Shown here: positions 26,101 through 34,681 of the stretch, piece by piece
Numbering within the stretch: the first letter of the stretch is position 1
How the letters are laid out: every line of letters begins with the position of its first letter
Source of the DNA: Enterococcus rotai
GTDB lineage: Bacteria; Bacillota; Bacilli; Lactobacillales; Enterococcaceae
Assembly: GCF_001465345.1 (NCBI RefSeq)
Contig: NZ_CP013655.1
Coordinates: 973,791-1,037,790 of the forward strand
Direction of reading: 5' to 3'
DNA: 64,000 bases
The notes under the pieces: generated by a model
Databases searched by the model: none
What the model was told of the DNA's origin: nothing
What the model saw: the letters and a program-made list of their open reading frames with translations, nothing else
Program-made: the position numbers and the translations under genes

Positions 26101-28373
26101 GCTTCTGTATAAACACCGCCAAAGTCAGTAAATTGGTACGTCGCTTCTTTATTCCCATTATTTTTCAGTTTAACAGAAATCGTGGTTTCCTGACCAACTT
26201 GTTTTAGTGCCAGTGCACCATCACCATCAACTGCATCAGTCAAGGACGTCGTATTTTCGATTGCTTTGTCCACTTTTATTTGCCCAGCACCTTGGCGACG
26301 TGGTGAAATAATCACTTCATTATGATTTTTATCCAACATTGGTAATGCAGTATTCATCACAGATAATTTTGCAAAACGGGTTAAATCTGTTCCAGACAGC
26401 GAGGTTTTTCCATTTTTCAAGGCCTGATAAATAAGTGCTTGGGAACCAGCAACAAATGGAGCAGACATTGACGTTCCACTCATCGTTTTATATTGATTGT
26501 TATTAACTGTCGAGTAAATATTCCCTCCAGGAGCTGATATTTCCGGCTTAAATTCCAAATTGGGTGTTAATCCCCATGAAGAAAAATCAGACATTTTACC
26601 TGTTTTAGGATTTGCAAATTGAAACTCACCGCTATCAAAACTGAATCGTTGATTCTTATTATCTTTCGCTAGTTTAACAAGTGCTTCCCCATCTTCTTTT
26701 GTTAAACTTAAAGTTAAATAGTTAAGATTCTCGACTTGCATTCCCATAGGAGGACTATTTGAAACGTTGTTATAAATAAATGCAGCAATTGCTCCATGTT
26801 CCTTGGCATTACGTTGTTTTTCTGAAAAATTGATTGCCCCACGTTGAATTAATGCTATTTTTCCTTGAACATCTTTCGATTGATAGTCACTTTCTGCTCC
26901 GATTCCAACATCGATTAAGTCGGTTGTTTGTTTTAGTAGGTCTGTACTTTCAGTTGTTGGATTAGAAAAGACGATTGCACCAGAAGGTGATGTTGAGGTT
27001 TCCATGTGATAGGGTTGCTTCGTCCCGTTTGTATCAACTAGTTGAACCAGCAAGCCACCACTTGTAATATACGTATTTTCTGCAGAAGCAACAGTTAAAG
27101 CTTCTTTCGTAACACCTGGTGAGCCAAGTGTTCCTGTGTCTATTGTTCCTAATTTATTTTGTGGATCAACATTCGTATTGTCCGTAGTACTAATACTACT
27201 ATTACCTGCCGAAATCACAGACAACACACCTGCTTCAGCAGCCTGTCGTATGACTAATTGTTCTGGAGAATCCGGGTCCACGGCACCTGAAACAGAACCT
27301 AAACTCATGTTTAAGACATCAGCTCCTAGTTTTACTGAATCCTCAATCGCCGCAATTACATCATCGTCTAAGGCTGTTGCAAGCCTCGTATTATTTGGAA
27401 AGACTTTCATTGCAAGTATTTGTGCTTCTGGTGCAACACCTAATACTGCTTTAGCAGGATCATCTCCAATACCATTTGCGGCAACAATCCCTGCAACGTG
27501 CATCCCATGCATGCCCGTTCCAGGATTTGTGTCAATAATATCCTCATTATTATCGGCATAATTGTGACCATAAGGAACTTTTCTAGTAAAGGCTTGTCCA
27601 TACCCCAAATTCTTTGCGCTTTGTCCTCCTACTTGTAGGGAAATTTTTTCTTTAGTTTCTTCGGATAAACGTAAGTCTTTATGTGTAGGATCAACACCTG
27701 AGTCAATGATAGAGATAACCATTCCTTCCCCTTTTAATTTGTAGTTTTCCCATACTTGCTGAACGTTTGCCAGCTGATTTGAATCGATTGAGGTTGGATG
27801 GTAGACCTTTGCAGCCGAAACAGAGGTAACTCCATGAATAGATTTTATCGCATCAACATCTTTATATTTCGCATCAATTGAAAAACCATTGATCAAGTAA
27901 CCAAAAGCTCGATCGCTTTTATTCCCCGTTAAAGCTTCGATTTTCTTTTTTACTGTCGATTGATTTTCAATAACATCCTCTGTCGCTTGTTCAATTGATT
28001 GAACGGACGCTTTGCTTCCTGTGGGATCAGGTAGTTCTTCAACTGCTGCAGCTTTTTCAAGTTGCACAATTAACCGAATTTCTTGATTTCCGTCAAAAGT
28101 ATTTTCTTCAAATCCAGTTGTATCAAATCCTCTACTTGTTAATTGGGCTTTGACATTCTCTTCAAACGCTTTTTTACTTAGATCATTTACAGTCGCTTCA
28201 CTTTTTTTATGAGCCTCTATTAACTTATCATAACCAATATTTTGCTGTACGGGTGTATCTTTATCAGCAAAAGCAATTGTTCCATAGATATTCAGACCGA
28301 TAGATAATAATAAAATAGTTAGTAAAAACAGGCTACTACTTTTCCTTTTTCTAACATAACCAAACTTCATCAT
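23121..28373 (-). CDS. Giant wall-anchored subtilisin-like protease (lactocepin/C5a peptidase type)
   Basis: Surface serine protease of 1750 aa. Signal peptide with LFLLTILLLSIGLNIYG ending near AFA; an inhibitor_I9-like propeptide; then the S8 catalytic domain with Asp in ISIIDSGVDPTHKDL, His in GMHGMHVAGI and Ser in GTSMSAPFVAG. A PA insert lies between His and Ser. An Fn3-like domain (ISPNKDGRKDEAKP), several Ig-like repeats, and a Ser/Thr/Gln-rich linker follow. The end is YPKTGE, a hydrophobic helix and RRRQKE, a sortase signal. ATG 28373 follows AAGGAGGGG, so the longer frame is rejected. In the family such enzymes cut casein, chemokines or complement. The target here is unknown. It stands alone on its strand. 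Confidence 0.9.
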   Translation of the reverse strand: MMKFGYVRKRKSSSLFLLTILLLSIGLNIYGTIAFADKDTPVQQNIGYDKLIEAHKKSEATVNDLSKKAFEENVKAQLTSRGFDTTGFEENTFDGNQEIRLIVQLEKAAAVEELPDPTGSKASVQSIEQATEDVIENQSTVKKKIEALTGNKSDRAFGYLINGFSIDAKYKDVDAIKSIHGVTSVSAAKVYHPTSIDSNQLANVQQVWENYKLKGEGMVISIIDSGVDPTHKDLRLSEETKEKISLQVGGQSAKNLGYGQAFTRKVPYGHNYADNNEDIIDTNPGTGMHGMHVAGIVAANGIGDDPAKAVLGVAPEAQILAMKVFPNNTRLATALDDDVIAAIEDSVKLGADVLNMSLGSVSGAVDPDSPEQLVIRQAAEAGVLSVISAGNSSISTTDNTNVDPQNKLGTIDTGTLGSPGVTKEALTVASAENTYITSGGLLVQLVDTNGTKQPYHMETSTSPSGAIVFSNPTTESTDLLKQTTDLIDVGIGAESDYQSKDVQGKIALIQRGAINFSEKQRNAKEHGAIAAFIYNNVSNSPPMGMQVENLNYLTLSLTKEDGEALVKLAKDNKNQRFSFDSGEFQFANPKTGKMSDFSSWGLTPNLEFKPEISAPGGNIYSTVNNNQYKTMSGTSMSAPFVAGSQALIYQALKNGKTSLSGTDLTRFAKLSVMNTALPMLDKNHNEVIISPRRQGAGQIKVDKAIENTTSLTDAVDGDGALALKQVGQETTISVKLKNNGNKEATYQFTDFGGVYTEAQTSTAEVYETKIKDAKMLASQNKVTIQPGQTQTIQLKLSLPNSLSKQQFVEGYIGFTSDTQPDLTMPFVGFYGDYSLASVIDAPIYDAASIQGFGFFTDKNNTFLGLKNNTIDPDLVAISPNKDGRKDEAKPTLNFLRNAKSVTYEIVDSDKKVIRRLAEEKGIRKDTFNSSMGRFTSHTITSANWDGTTFNLKTGKNEVVPDGQYQMKVVAKADIADAKPQEMYLPIKVDTVEPTIEQIGFDNANPTAKLNVNLTDELSGVDLRAVTVSVNGRIETYDLSNQTSGPVSIPLVASQQPSEGQNQVELLITDYAGNYAYRNQLIQQGTKAGLVLFNLVEDQVITSNTANFSITNQTLLINGSYPQELFVNGVKATKNEQLFEVAVPVTNDTKTIVFSTDSEDQTIIKEVPITVYSKLPELSITDPVEENSITNQSTYTLNGTTGKTTKKLEIEQTSSSQKVDLTSLIQADGHFKTDIELVHGQNLISIYATDEHGNQTVEKRIITTSSYQQREILVLENINVSNITIVGVGNSDYDSAAETYTIKGRLREKVDHFTINKQEVSYDPDTLTFSFPIKLKQGKQSLAFYIQSDQKNNGNPFVNEGYYVVVDTVLPTLQMDNLTIDEKGNYSVYTNVNPFHLKGSISDNFSGYKLFVNNENIYSDVNYDTFDEKFFEGKPAAAFDYEVPVIEGENHLQVGLTDSIGNTTSKAVSVFYSNQAPKVPIVTANNKTVTNQAVKLKATAEPKTTIYYSFDTERYDRYTDEIAVVTNQKVYFYAVDQYGNKSDITTYEVNNIQSNIAAKPIITINAKTRSQNATLPVQVVITYDKELTEEQNRYTHLRYSLDKGVSYQPYTVPFEQAKATEIWAQSYDAAGNESEIVKAVISLPKPEKPTDSTENTQSDKSSTETSGSTKQSDGSNSSEQVQQTGTSSANPSAVQGATNSSVKSYGITDQTKKERSTYPKTGEAQKNAIRLIGVALILLVCGYYFRRRQKE

Positions 28374-28861
28374 TCCTAACCCCTCCTTTTTCATCATTTT
28401 CAAATAATAATACAATTCAATTCTAATTCAAATGTCATTTATTTTCAACTTTATAAAGACTTTTTTTATAAAAACTTGAAACTTCATTTTATTCAGCAGT
28501 TTTTAGGAGAAATAAAAAAGACATTCCTGTTTCCAGAGTACACTGCTACATTCGTAACGAACTATTATTGCTTACAACGTAAAATCAATATTTTCATGTA
28601 ACTAGACAAAATTGATGATTGAACTATGATTGAAATGATAAATCTATTATGAACATCTTATCTTATTATCAAATTAAATATGGACCTTCATCATAAGTTT
28701 GCTTATTTAACCTAAGCTAATCTAATTTATTGATACATCTAACTTAACTAGACTAATTAGATGTATGGTAACTTAAGTGCATAGTCTTTGACAAAATAGA
28801 AACAAAGCTGTTAATTTAAATGTATAGTTGGATTCATACAATAACTGACAGGAGGTTCACT
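28374..28861. other. Divergent intergenic region, subtilase/amaP
   Basis: Carries the promoters of two divergent units. Only the plus-strand one is clear (separate entry). AT-rich, with no coding sequence. Confidence 0.5.
28788..28816 (+). promoter_or_regulatory. Promoter of the amaP-asp23 operon
   Basis: A consensus TTGACA at 28788-28793, 17-bp spacer and TTAATT (or TAATTT with 18 bp). It lies 45 bases before the amaP start. Confidence 0.6.
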
Positions 28862-29413
28862 TTGAGTAAATTAAAAAAAACATTTATTACGTTTTTACTT
28901 TTGCTACTTATGTATTTATCTTTTTCAGCCGTCGTTTCTTATCAAACATATATATCTATACCATTTTACTTTTTAAGTCTGAATGACTACCCATTAGTTG
29001 GTACTTGGTTACCTATAATTGCATTCTATCTTGCAGTAATTACTTTGATTATCTTTTTCGTTTTAGTATTAATTACACTATTTTATCCAAAAAGAATGAG
29101 TCAATTTTCATTTACAAAATCAGATGGTCATTTAAAAATCAGTAAAAAAGCGGTAGAAGGATTCGTCTCTGAGTCATTGACAGCAGAGAAATTGATGAAA
29201 AATCCAAATGTGAAAGCAACAATGAGTCAAAAAAAGATAAAGATAAAAATTAAAGGTGATTTTCAAATAGTTTCAGATTTATATGGTAAAACTGACGAAT
29301 GGAGTAAAAAGTTAGAAAATCAACTACATGATTTGATTGGACCAGGCGTAAAAATTTCAATCAAAATTAAATTTGAAAAGCCTCGAGCAGAAAATGATCA
29401 ACGTGTAAAATAG
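28862..29413 (+). CDS. amaP: Alkaline shock response membrane anchor protein AmaP
   Basis: 183 aa. Two transmembrane helices near the N-terminus (FITFLLLLLMYLSFSAV and IIAFYLAVITLIIFFVLVLI) are followed by a cytoplasmic domain with an AmaP/Asp23-like SKKAVEGFVSESL. In S. aureus, AmaP tethers Asp23 to the membrane. The start is TTG 28862, 6 bases after CAGGAGG; the upstream ATG has no binding site. First gene of amaP-DUF2273-asp23. Confidence 0.88.
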   Translation: MSKLKKTFITFLLLLLMYLSFSAVVSYQTYISIPFYFLSLNDYPLVGTWLPIIAFYLAVITLIIFFVLVLITLFYPKRMSQFSFTKSDGHLKISKKAVEGFVSESLTAEKLMKNPNVKATMSQKKIKIKIKGDFQIVSDLYGKTDEWSKKLENQLHDLIGPGVKISIKIKFEKPRAENDQRVK

Positions 29414-29423
29414 GAGGAAATAT

Positions 29424-29621
29424 ATGAATGAGGTATGGGAAACACATAAAGGACCTATAATCGGTGCACTAGCAGGTTTATTGATTGCACTATTAATGTT
29501 GACTTTAGGTTTCTTTAAAACCGTTCTAATTATCGTGTTTGTTATTCTTGGCGGTTTTGTGGGATGGTATGCTACTGCGCATGGATGGATAGATATCTTT
29601 CTTTCTAATAAAAGAAAGTAA
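29424..29621 (+). CDS. DUF2273 small membrane protein
   Basis: 65 aa with two hydrophobic helices (GALAGLLIALLMLTLGFF, VLIIVFVILGGFVGWYA). DUF2273 proteins nearly always sit between amaP and asp23, as here, 10 bases after amaP and 38 before asp23. The ribosome binding site is AGGAGG. Thought to be part of the envelope-stress complex; the biochemical role is unknown. Confidence 0.88.
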   Translation: MNEVWETHKGPIIGALAGLLIALLMLTLGFFKTVLIIVFVILGGFVGWYATAHGWIDIFLSNKRK

Positions 29622-29659
29622 AACTATAAATAATTAACTAAAAGAAGGGATTTGAAGAT

Positions 29660-30196
29660 ATGGATAACAAAAATCTACCAAAAAAAGAAGAAGCAAGTGT
29701 AAATGGTATTAAGGGTGAACTTACTTATGATGATAAAGTAATTCAAAAAATAATCGGGATTGCGTTAGAATCAGTCGATGGATTATTAACAGTGGAGGGC
29801 GGTTTTTTCTCAAACGTTGCTAACAAGCTTGTTAATAGAGAAGACGTCACTACTGGGATCGATGTTGAAGTAGGGAAAAAACAAGTGGCAGTTGATTTAG
29901 ATGTTGTAACTGAATATGGTAGAGATATTGCAGCGTTGTATGAAAAAATTAAAGAGGTTATTTCTAGAGAAGTGGAAAAAATGACTTCTCTTAAAGTAGT
30001 AGAAGTGAATGTAACTGTAACAGATGTAAAATCAAAAGAACAATATGAAGAAGATTCAACAACTGTTCAAGATCGTCTAAGTGATGCGACAGAATCTGTA
30101 AGTAATTTCACAAGTGAACAAACAGAAAAAGCAAAAAAAGTGGCAAGCAACGGTGTAGCAAAAGCAAAAGATGCCACAGAGTCAAGAGTTCAATAA
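29660..30196 (+). CDS. asp23: Asp23/Gls24-family envelope stress protein
   Basis: 178 aa. The Asp23 domain covers residues 15-125 (GELTYDDKVIQKIIGIALES, VDGLLTVEGG, DVEVGKKQVAVDLDVVTEYG, VVEVNVTVTDV). A Lys/Glu/Ala-rich helical tail follows (SEQTEKAKKVASNGVAKAK). In enterococci the related Gls24 is a general-stress and virulence protein. The protein is cytoplasmic and held to the membrane by AmaP. A terminator follows. Confidence 0.92.
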   Translation: MDNKNLPKKEEASVNGIKGELTYDDKVIQKIIGIALESVDGLLTVEGGFFSNVANKLVNREDVTTGIDVEVGKKQVAVDLDVVTEYGRDIAALYEKIKEVISREVEKMTSLKVVEVNVTVTDVKSKEQYEEDSTTVQDRLSDATESVSNFTSEQTEKAKKVASNGVAKAKDATESRVQ

Positions 30197-30259
30197 GTTT
30201 ACAAAATTTAAATAATACTACTAATCAGTATAAAAAGGCAGAGCCTTTGATAAATTTTT

Positions 30260-30298
30260 AAAACCCGTACAATGCATTTTATGCACTGTACGGGTTTT
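30260..30298. terminator. Terminator of the asp23 operon
   Basis: AAACCCGTACA-TGCA pairs perfectly with TGCA-TGTACGGGTTT around a 5-base loop, with a T-run on the plus strand. It may also serve the converging M20 peptidase gene. Confidence 0.85.
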
Positions 30299-30467
30299 AG
30301 TCTAATTACTTGATTCCAAAGCAAAAACGTTCTATCATCTAATTCATTTAAAAACTCAAGAAATTTATATTTATTAATACAACGTTAGTTAATTTCTGAT
30401 TTTTAAAATTCAATTTACCACTTGAAAAAGGGTAACTATGATACTTTTAATATGATTCAAATATCCG

Positions 30468-31613
30468 TTACACTAAATAACTCGTAGCTATTTCTTTATA
30501 AATATCGACCATTTCCAAATAGTTATCCACATCCACATATTCGTCCACTTGGTGTGGTGTTTCATTACCTGGACCAAAAATAATCACAGGAAAGACTTGT
30601 TTGCCTTTGGTAAATTCAGCAGCATCCGTCGTTCCAGACACGCCAACCATTGGAATATCGACATTGACTTGTTTTTTTGCTACTTGTTGAGCGATTTTCG
30701 CGATATCAGAATCTTTTTCGCTTTTCACTGAAATTTTATTTGCTTCGATACTCAAGGTTAAATGATAGGTATCTTTTTGGTTTAATTCATCGATCAGTTC
30801 GTTCATTTTTTTGATCACAATATCATTATCATAGCCAGGAATCGTTCTGATATTCCCTTGAAGACTTGCTTCACTTGGAATACTGTTAATTTGTTCTCCA
30901 CCGGAAATCATCGTAACATTATAAATAAAATCGCCTAAGACTTCATCTGTATGGGTTTCACTACGGAATAATTGATTGGCTCTTGAGTAAAAGTCATTCA
31001 AATGATCAATGGCATTTACACCTAGTTGAGGCATTGAGCTGTGGGCATTTTTGCCTTGACTGGCTACTTTAAAATTGATTGATCCTTTGTGGGCATAAAC
31101 GATACCTGCATAACCAGAAGGTTCACCGATCACCATTGAAGTTACATCATCCACGTAGCCTTCTTTGGTTAATTGTTCGGCTCCTAATTCGCCGACTTCT
31201 TCACCCACTGTGGCGATTAAACGTAAACGTCCGTTAAAATCTGCTTTTTCTTCTTTTAATTCAATCATTGCAATTGCCATAGCGGCTAACCCACTCTTCA
31301 TATCACAAGTGCCGCGGCCGTACATTTTGCCATCACGAATTTCAGGTTTGAACGGATCAGAAGTCCAGTCAGCTTCATTCCCTGCTGATACCACATCCAT
31401 ATGTCCTGAAAAGGCTAAGACTTTTTCACTATTTTTATTACCGATTTCAACAATTAGGTTATCACGATCTTTGTCATATTCTAAAAAGCTTGAGTCGATC
31501 CCGTGTTTTTTGAAAAGCTTACTTAGGTACTCAGCGACTTCTTTTTCATTGCCGTTGACTGATTTGATTGCGACGATGTCTTTTAAAATTTGAACTTTTT
31601 CTTGATTTTCCAT
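30468..31613 (-). CDS. M20-family metallopeptidase/deacylase (ArgE/DapE type)
   Basis: 381-aa two-zinc enzyme removing acyl or amino-acid groups. Metal and catalytic sites: FSGHMDVV (His and Asp near residues 70-72), GRGTCDMKSG, the catalytic Glu pair in VGEEVGELG, and a C-terminal GPGNETPHQVDEYV with the last His. A dimerisation domain lies between. The annotation ArgE/DapE/ACY1/CPG2 is usual, but substrate prediction inside this family is unreliable. The gene stands alone, converging with asp23. Confidence 0.88.
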   Translation of the reverse strand: MENQEKVQILKDIVAIKSVNGNEKEVAEYLSKLFKKHGIDSSFLEYDKDRDNLIVEIGNKNSEKVLAFSGHMDVVSAGNEADWTSDPFKPEIRDGKMYGRGTCDMKSGLAAMAIAMIELKEEKADFNGRLRLIATVGEEVGELGAEQLTKEGYVDDVTSMVIGEPSGYAGIVYAHKGSINFKVASQGKNAHSSMPQLGVNAIDHLNDFYSRANQLFRSETHTDEVLGDFIYNVTMISGGEQINSIPSEASLQGNIRTIPGYDNDIVIKKMNELIDELNQKDTYHLTLSIEANKISVKSEKDSDIAKIAQQVAKKQVNVDIPMVGVSGTTDAAEFTKGKQVFPVIIFGPGNETPHQVDEYVDVDNYLEMVDIYKEIATSYLV

Positions 31614-31901
31614 TGTGTTGGCCTTCTTTCATTTGATTCATTCAGTTTCTCATCGTGTGTGAAAAAATGGATAAATTTGCTTACAGGTTTACTATACACC
31701 TAATTTTGGATTTCGTTAAATAAAATTGGTTATTGATAGCGGAAGAATTTACTGCAGATTTGTAATCTAGTCAAAGAGCGACTCCACAAGCTCTTTCTAA
31801 TGAAACTGGAAGAAAAAAATCAACCTAACACCAGTTACCATCATTCAACATGACAGAATATCTGATATAGGTCGATTCTATTTTTTGTATTGTATTAGCA
31901 A

Positions 31902-32189
31902 CTACCTAGGTACATTATTTTCATAGTGAGACCAGGCAGCCCATACCTTAACGATCTTGCTTTTTTTATCAACTGTATACACTACTCTATGCTTACTGTT
32001 GATTCTCATTGAAAAAATTTCTTTGTGTTTAGGATTTAATTTTTCAAAATTTCTCACACGAGTAAACGGATTTCTCTTTAAGATTTCTATAACTTCATCG
32101 TAATCAGTTAATAAATTAACCTTTTCTAGTAATGGTATATGCTTTTTCTTAACCTCTTTATGTACTCGGACAACCCATTCATCACTCAT
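31902..32189 (-). CDS. yoeB: YoeB/Txe-family toxin, ribosome-dependent mRNA endonuclease
   Basis: 95 aa. RelE-fold toxin that cuts mRNA in the ribosomal A site. The C-terminal half carries the family core PKHKEIFSMRINSKHRVVYT and VWAAWSHYEN, with the catalytic Glu/Arg/His/Tyr set (EIFSMRI, KHRVVY, SHYEN). It follows its antitoxin by 3 bases and is longer at the N-terminus than E. coli YoeB (84 aa). Confidence 0.88.
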   Translation of the reverse strand: MSDEWVVRVHKEVKKKHIPLLEKVNLLTDYDEVIEILKRNPFTRVRNFEKLNPKHKEIFSMRINSKHRVVYTVDKKSKIVKVWAAWSHYENNVPR

Positions 32190-32192
32190 AAA

Positions 32193-32441
32193 TTAGGCGT
32201 CCTCGAAATCATCTTCCGACTCATTCTCCATTAGATTGAATACATAATCTAATGTTCCAGTTCTTTGTAAATATAATTCTTCTTGTATTGCCTGCCATTC
32301 TCTTTTAGAAATCATAACAACACCATCATTAGCACCAATTTGGGAATTAAGTGTTACTTCCAATTCTTTGTTGGAAGCCGCAATATCTTTTAAAACATTA
32401 AACATATCTTTTCTAAAATTCGTAGGGGTAATTACTTCCAT
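32193..32441 (-). CDS. yefM: YefM/Axe-family antitoxin
   Basis: 82 aa. The N-terminal Phd/YefM DNA-binding domain (MEVITPTNFRKDMFNVLKDI; GVVMISKREWQAIQEELYL) binds the operon promoter. The acidic C-terminus (MENESEDDFEDA) wraps the toxin. The start at 32441 follows GGAGGTG by 5 bases; the frame could begin 5 codons earlier without a binding site. An upstream palindrome is the probable operator. Confidence 0.88.
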   Translation of the reverse strand: MEVITPTNFRKDMFNVLKDIAASNKELEVTLNSQIGANDGVVMISKREWQAIQEELYLQRTGTLDYVFNLMENESEDDFEDA

Positions 32442-32457
32442 TTTTAACACCTCCATA

Positions 32458-32475
32458 CGTACATTTTAACGTACG
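32458..32475. promoter_or_regulatory. Operator palindrome of yefM-yoeB
   Basis: CGTACATTTTAACGTACG has perfect 5-bp arms. Its core TGTAC-like form resembles the operators of YefM/Axe antitoxins, and it lies 17 bases upstream of the antitoxin start, where autoregulation is expected. Confidence 0.65.
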
Positions 32476-32570
32476 CCGATTTGTTTTGCAAGCTTTCTCT
32501 CATAACTATAACGATTTTGTGTATTTTTGACTGATTAAAAAGGATATCACTTGCCACTTTTCTCAATAAA

Positions 32571-32602
32571 AAAACCAGCTCATCATTTCTGATAGCTGGT
32601 TT
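32571..32602 (-). terminator. Terminator of purR
   Basis: AAACCAGCT pairs with AGCTGGTTT around CATCATTTCTGAT. On the minus strand it is followed by TTTTTTATTG. It starts six bases past the purR stop. Confidence 0.85.
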
Positions 32603-32607
32603 CAACT

Positions 32608-33435
32608 CTATTCATCAAAATAATTTCCTGGAACTACATTAATCGTTTTAGTCCGTGTATCTACATCTTCTACATAAAGCAATGACGTATAATCTTCAAT
32701 CGCGCGTTGTCCTTTAAATTTAGACTCAGCAAAAACAGTAATCCCGACAAGTTCCGCTTCAAACTCTTCGATCAAGCTCTTCATCCCGTTAACGGTTCCG
32801 CCGCCTTTCATGAAATCATCTACTACTAAAACTCTCGATCCACGTTTTAAGCTACGTTTTGACAGTTCCATTTTTTCGATACGTTCAGATGATCCCGAAA
32901 CGTAATTCACGCTAACCGTTGAACCTTCCGTGATTTTTGAATCACGACGAACGATTACAAACGGAACATTTAAATAATAAGAAACAGCTTGAGCAATCGG
33001 TACCCCTTTAGTTGCTACGGTCATAACAGCATCGATTTGTTCACCTAAATATTTAGAAGCAATGATTCTCCCAACTTGGCGCAATAATTCCGGCTGTCCT
33101 AATAAATCAGAAAGATACACATATCCTCCTGGCAACAGACGATCTTGTTCTGACAAACGTTCACACAAAGCCATCACTAATTCTTTTGATTCCTCATATG
33201 GAATTTCTGGGATGAATCGTACACCACCAGCCGCCCCTGGAATTGTTTCAAGAATTCCTGTGCCTCTTTGTTTAAATGTCTTTTTGATGATCGCTAAATC
33301 TTCACTGATCGATGATTTAGCTGATTTATAGCGCTGTGCAAAATGGGTCAAAGAAACTAATGTATGGGGATGATCCAGTAAGTACTGTGTCATATCAATC
33401 AATCGTTCGCTTCTCCGAATTTTAGAATCTGTCAC
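32608..33435 (-). CDS. purR: Purine operon repressor PurR
   Basis: 275 aa. An N-terminal winged helix (residues 1-75, RRSERLIDMTQYLLDHPHTL) is fused to a phosphoribosyltransferase-like domain with the PRPP loop VLVVDDFMKGGGT. In Bacillota it represses purine genes; PRPP releases it. Like the family it regulates by PRPP and has no transferase activity. In B. subtilis it lies between ispE and glmU; the same backbone order is seen here with insertions on both sides. ATTATTCGTTTGAATAAT and GGTTCGTTATTC upstream could be PurBoxes. Confidence 0.95.
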   Translation of the reverse strand: MTDSKIRRSERLIDMTQYLLDHPHTLVSLTHFAQRYKSAKSSISEDLAIIKKTFKQRGTGILETIPGAAGGVRFIPEIPYEESKELVMALCERLSEQDRLLPGGYVYLSDLLGQPELLRQVGRIIASKYLGEQIDAVMTVATKGVPIAQAVSYYLNVPFVIVRRDSKITEGSTVSVNYVSGSSERIEKMELSKRSLKRGSRVLVVDDFMKGGGTVNGMKSLIEEFEAELVGITVFAESKFKGQRAIEDYTSLLYVEDVDTRTKTINVVPGNYFDE

Positions 33436-33461
33436 TTCTTCTCCTCTTTCCTTTAAGGTTT

Positions 33462-33514
33462 ATTATTCGTTTGAATAATGACTATCCCTTATTTTTTATA
33501 GGTTCGTTATTCAT
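33462..33514. promoter_or_regulatory. Possible PurBox pair upstream of purR
   Basis: ATTATTCGTTTGAATAAT (33462-33479) and TTCGTTATTCAT (33503-33514) share the TTCGTT core of PurR boxes (CCGAAC/GTTCGG type). The spacing is larger than in B. subtilis, so this is tentative. Confidence 0.3.
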
Positions 33515-33640
33515 TATTTTTCAACAAGTAAAATAAATGATACTTCCTCATAATCTATCGTTCCTATTATAGGGTGTTTTGCAAAAAAAATCGAGCATTT
33601 TTTGTAAAAATCGAAAAATAGTTCGCAATTTGAGAAACAA

Positions 33641-33688
33641 AAAAGAAGATAAAAGAGAGAACTTTCGTTTTTCTCCTTATCTTCTTTT
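33641..33688. terminator. Terminator downstream of adcB
   Basis: AAAAGAAGATAA pairs with TTATCTTCTTTT; an inner AGAGAGAA/TTCTCC adds pairing. T-runs lie on both strands. Confidence 0.8.
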
Positions 33689-33701
33689 CATTTAAATTGA
33701 T

Positions 33702-34538
33702 TTATCTCTGACTCATCTTCTTATTTCGTTGCATCGTTACAATCCCTTTACGGACGATGCTGACAAGAATAAATAACCCGATAAAAATCAAGGTAATGCT
33801 GGCACTTGGCGGTGTTTCTAAATAATAAGAACCCGTCAATCCTGTTAGCATGCCAATCAATCCCATAATAACACTGATGATAATAACCGTGTTAAATCCC
33901 TTGCCAATCCGCATCCCGATCGCAGCAGGTAAGACCATGATCGCGGATATCAATAAGGCCCCTGCAATAGGGATCATAACTGCGATTGCTACACCTGTAA
34001 TCACGTTAAACAACATCGACATCCAATGGATTGGTAAACCATCCACATGTGCCGTATCTTCATCAAACGTCAAAACATACATTGGTCGTTTAAATAAAAC
34101 AAACAAAATCACTAATACGACAAACAACACCGCCAAAATAACGACCTGTTGCCAAGTGATCGTCACGATCGAACCGAATAGATATGACTGAATACTTGCC
34201 GCAGAATTACCTCCGCTAAGGTTCATCAAAACCAAAGCCAGTGCTAAACCACCAGACATTAAAATCGCAATCGAAATTTCCGAGTACGTACTATAAATCA
34301 TTCGTAGATATTCTAAAATAATTGCCGCAATAATCACGACAACCAACGTCATGATATCTGGATTCCAATTTAAGAAAAACCCTAAGGCTACCCCTGCTAA
34401 AGAGACATGAGAAAGAGTATCCGCCATTAAAGATTGTCTTCTGATTACCAAAAATACACCTAGCATTGGTGCAATTACCGAAATAAACGTTGCTGCTAAA
34501 AAGGCTTTTCTCATGAACTCATATGAAAGCATCTCCAA
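33702..34538 (-). CDS. adcB: Zinc ABC transporter permease
   Basis: Membrane subunit of the AdcABC/ZnuABC zinc importer, 278 aa, with eight or nine helices of the ABC-3 family (MLGVFLVIRRQSLMADTLSH, HVSLAGVALG, FKRPMYVLTFDEDTAHVDGL). The start is TTG 34538 with AAGGAGG upstream, or ATG 34532. The ATPase and lipoprotein genes lie 6.8 kb away, because a sugar island separates adcC from adcB. adcB now has its own Zur-type promoter. Its first 24 bases repeat at the end of adcC. Confidence 0.93.
   Translation of the reverse strand: MEMLSYEFMRKAFLAATFISVIAPMLGVFLVIRRQSLMADTLSHVSLAGVALGFFLNWNPDIMTLVVVIIAAIILEYLRMIYSTYSEISIAILMSGGLALALVLMNLSGGNSAASIQSYLFGSIVTITWQQVVILAVLFVVLVILFVLFKRPMYVLTFDEDTAHVDGLPIHWMSMLFNVITGVAIAVMIPIAGALLISAIMVLPAAIGMRIGKGFNTVIIISVIMGLIGMLTGLTGSYYLETPPSASITLIFIGLFILVSIVRKGIVTMQRNKKMSQR
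34514..34537. repeat. 24-bp direct repeat, left end of the adc island
   Basis: Identical over 24 bp to 41365-41388. It is the 5' end of adcB. In the copy inside adcC the same bases encode the last residues WRCFHMSS. It marks the left island boundary. Confidence 0.85.
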
Positions 34539-34648
34539 AATCTTATTCCTCCTTGTTACATAAGGCTTTAGAAGCCTATTTTATTTAGTGGGAACAGTTG
34601 TGAGAACACTAAGTTCTCTTACCATACCTATTACGCTTTAAAAACTCA

Positions 34649-34667
34649 AATCGTAAGAATTACGATT
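34649..34667. promoter_or_regulatory. Zur box upstream of adcB
   Basis: AATCGTAAGAATTACGATT is a near-perfect 9-1-9 palindrome of the Zur type (TCGTAATnATTACGA). It lies just downstream of the adcB promoter, where a zinc-loaded repressor would block transcription. Confidence 0.8.
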
Positions 34668-34681
34668 AAAGCGCAAGATAT

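Noticed and set aside
27136-27561. Open frame of 141 codons opposite the subtilase gene
   Set aside because: It mirrors the S8 catalytic domain; Ser/Pro/Ala-rich composition is what the reverse of that region gives.
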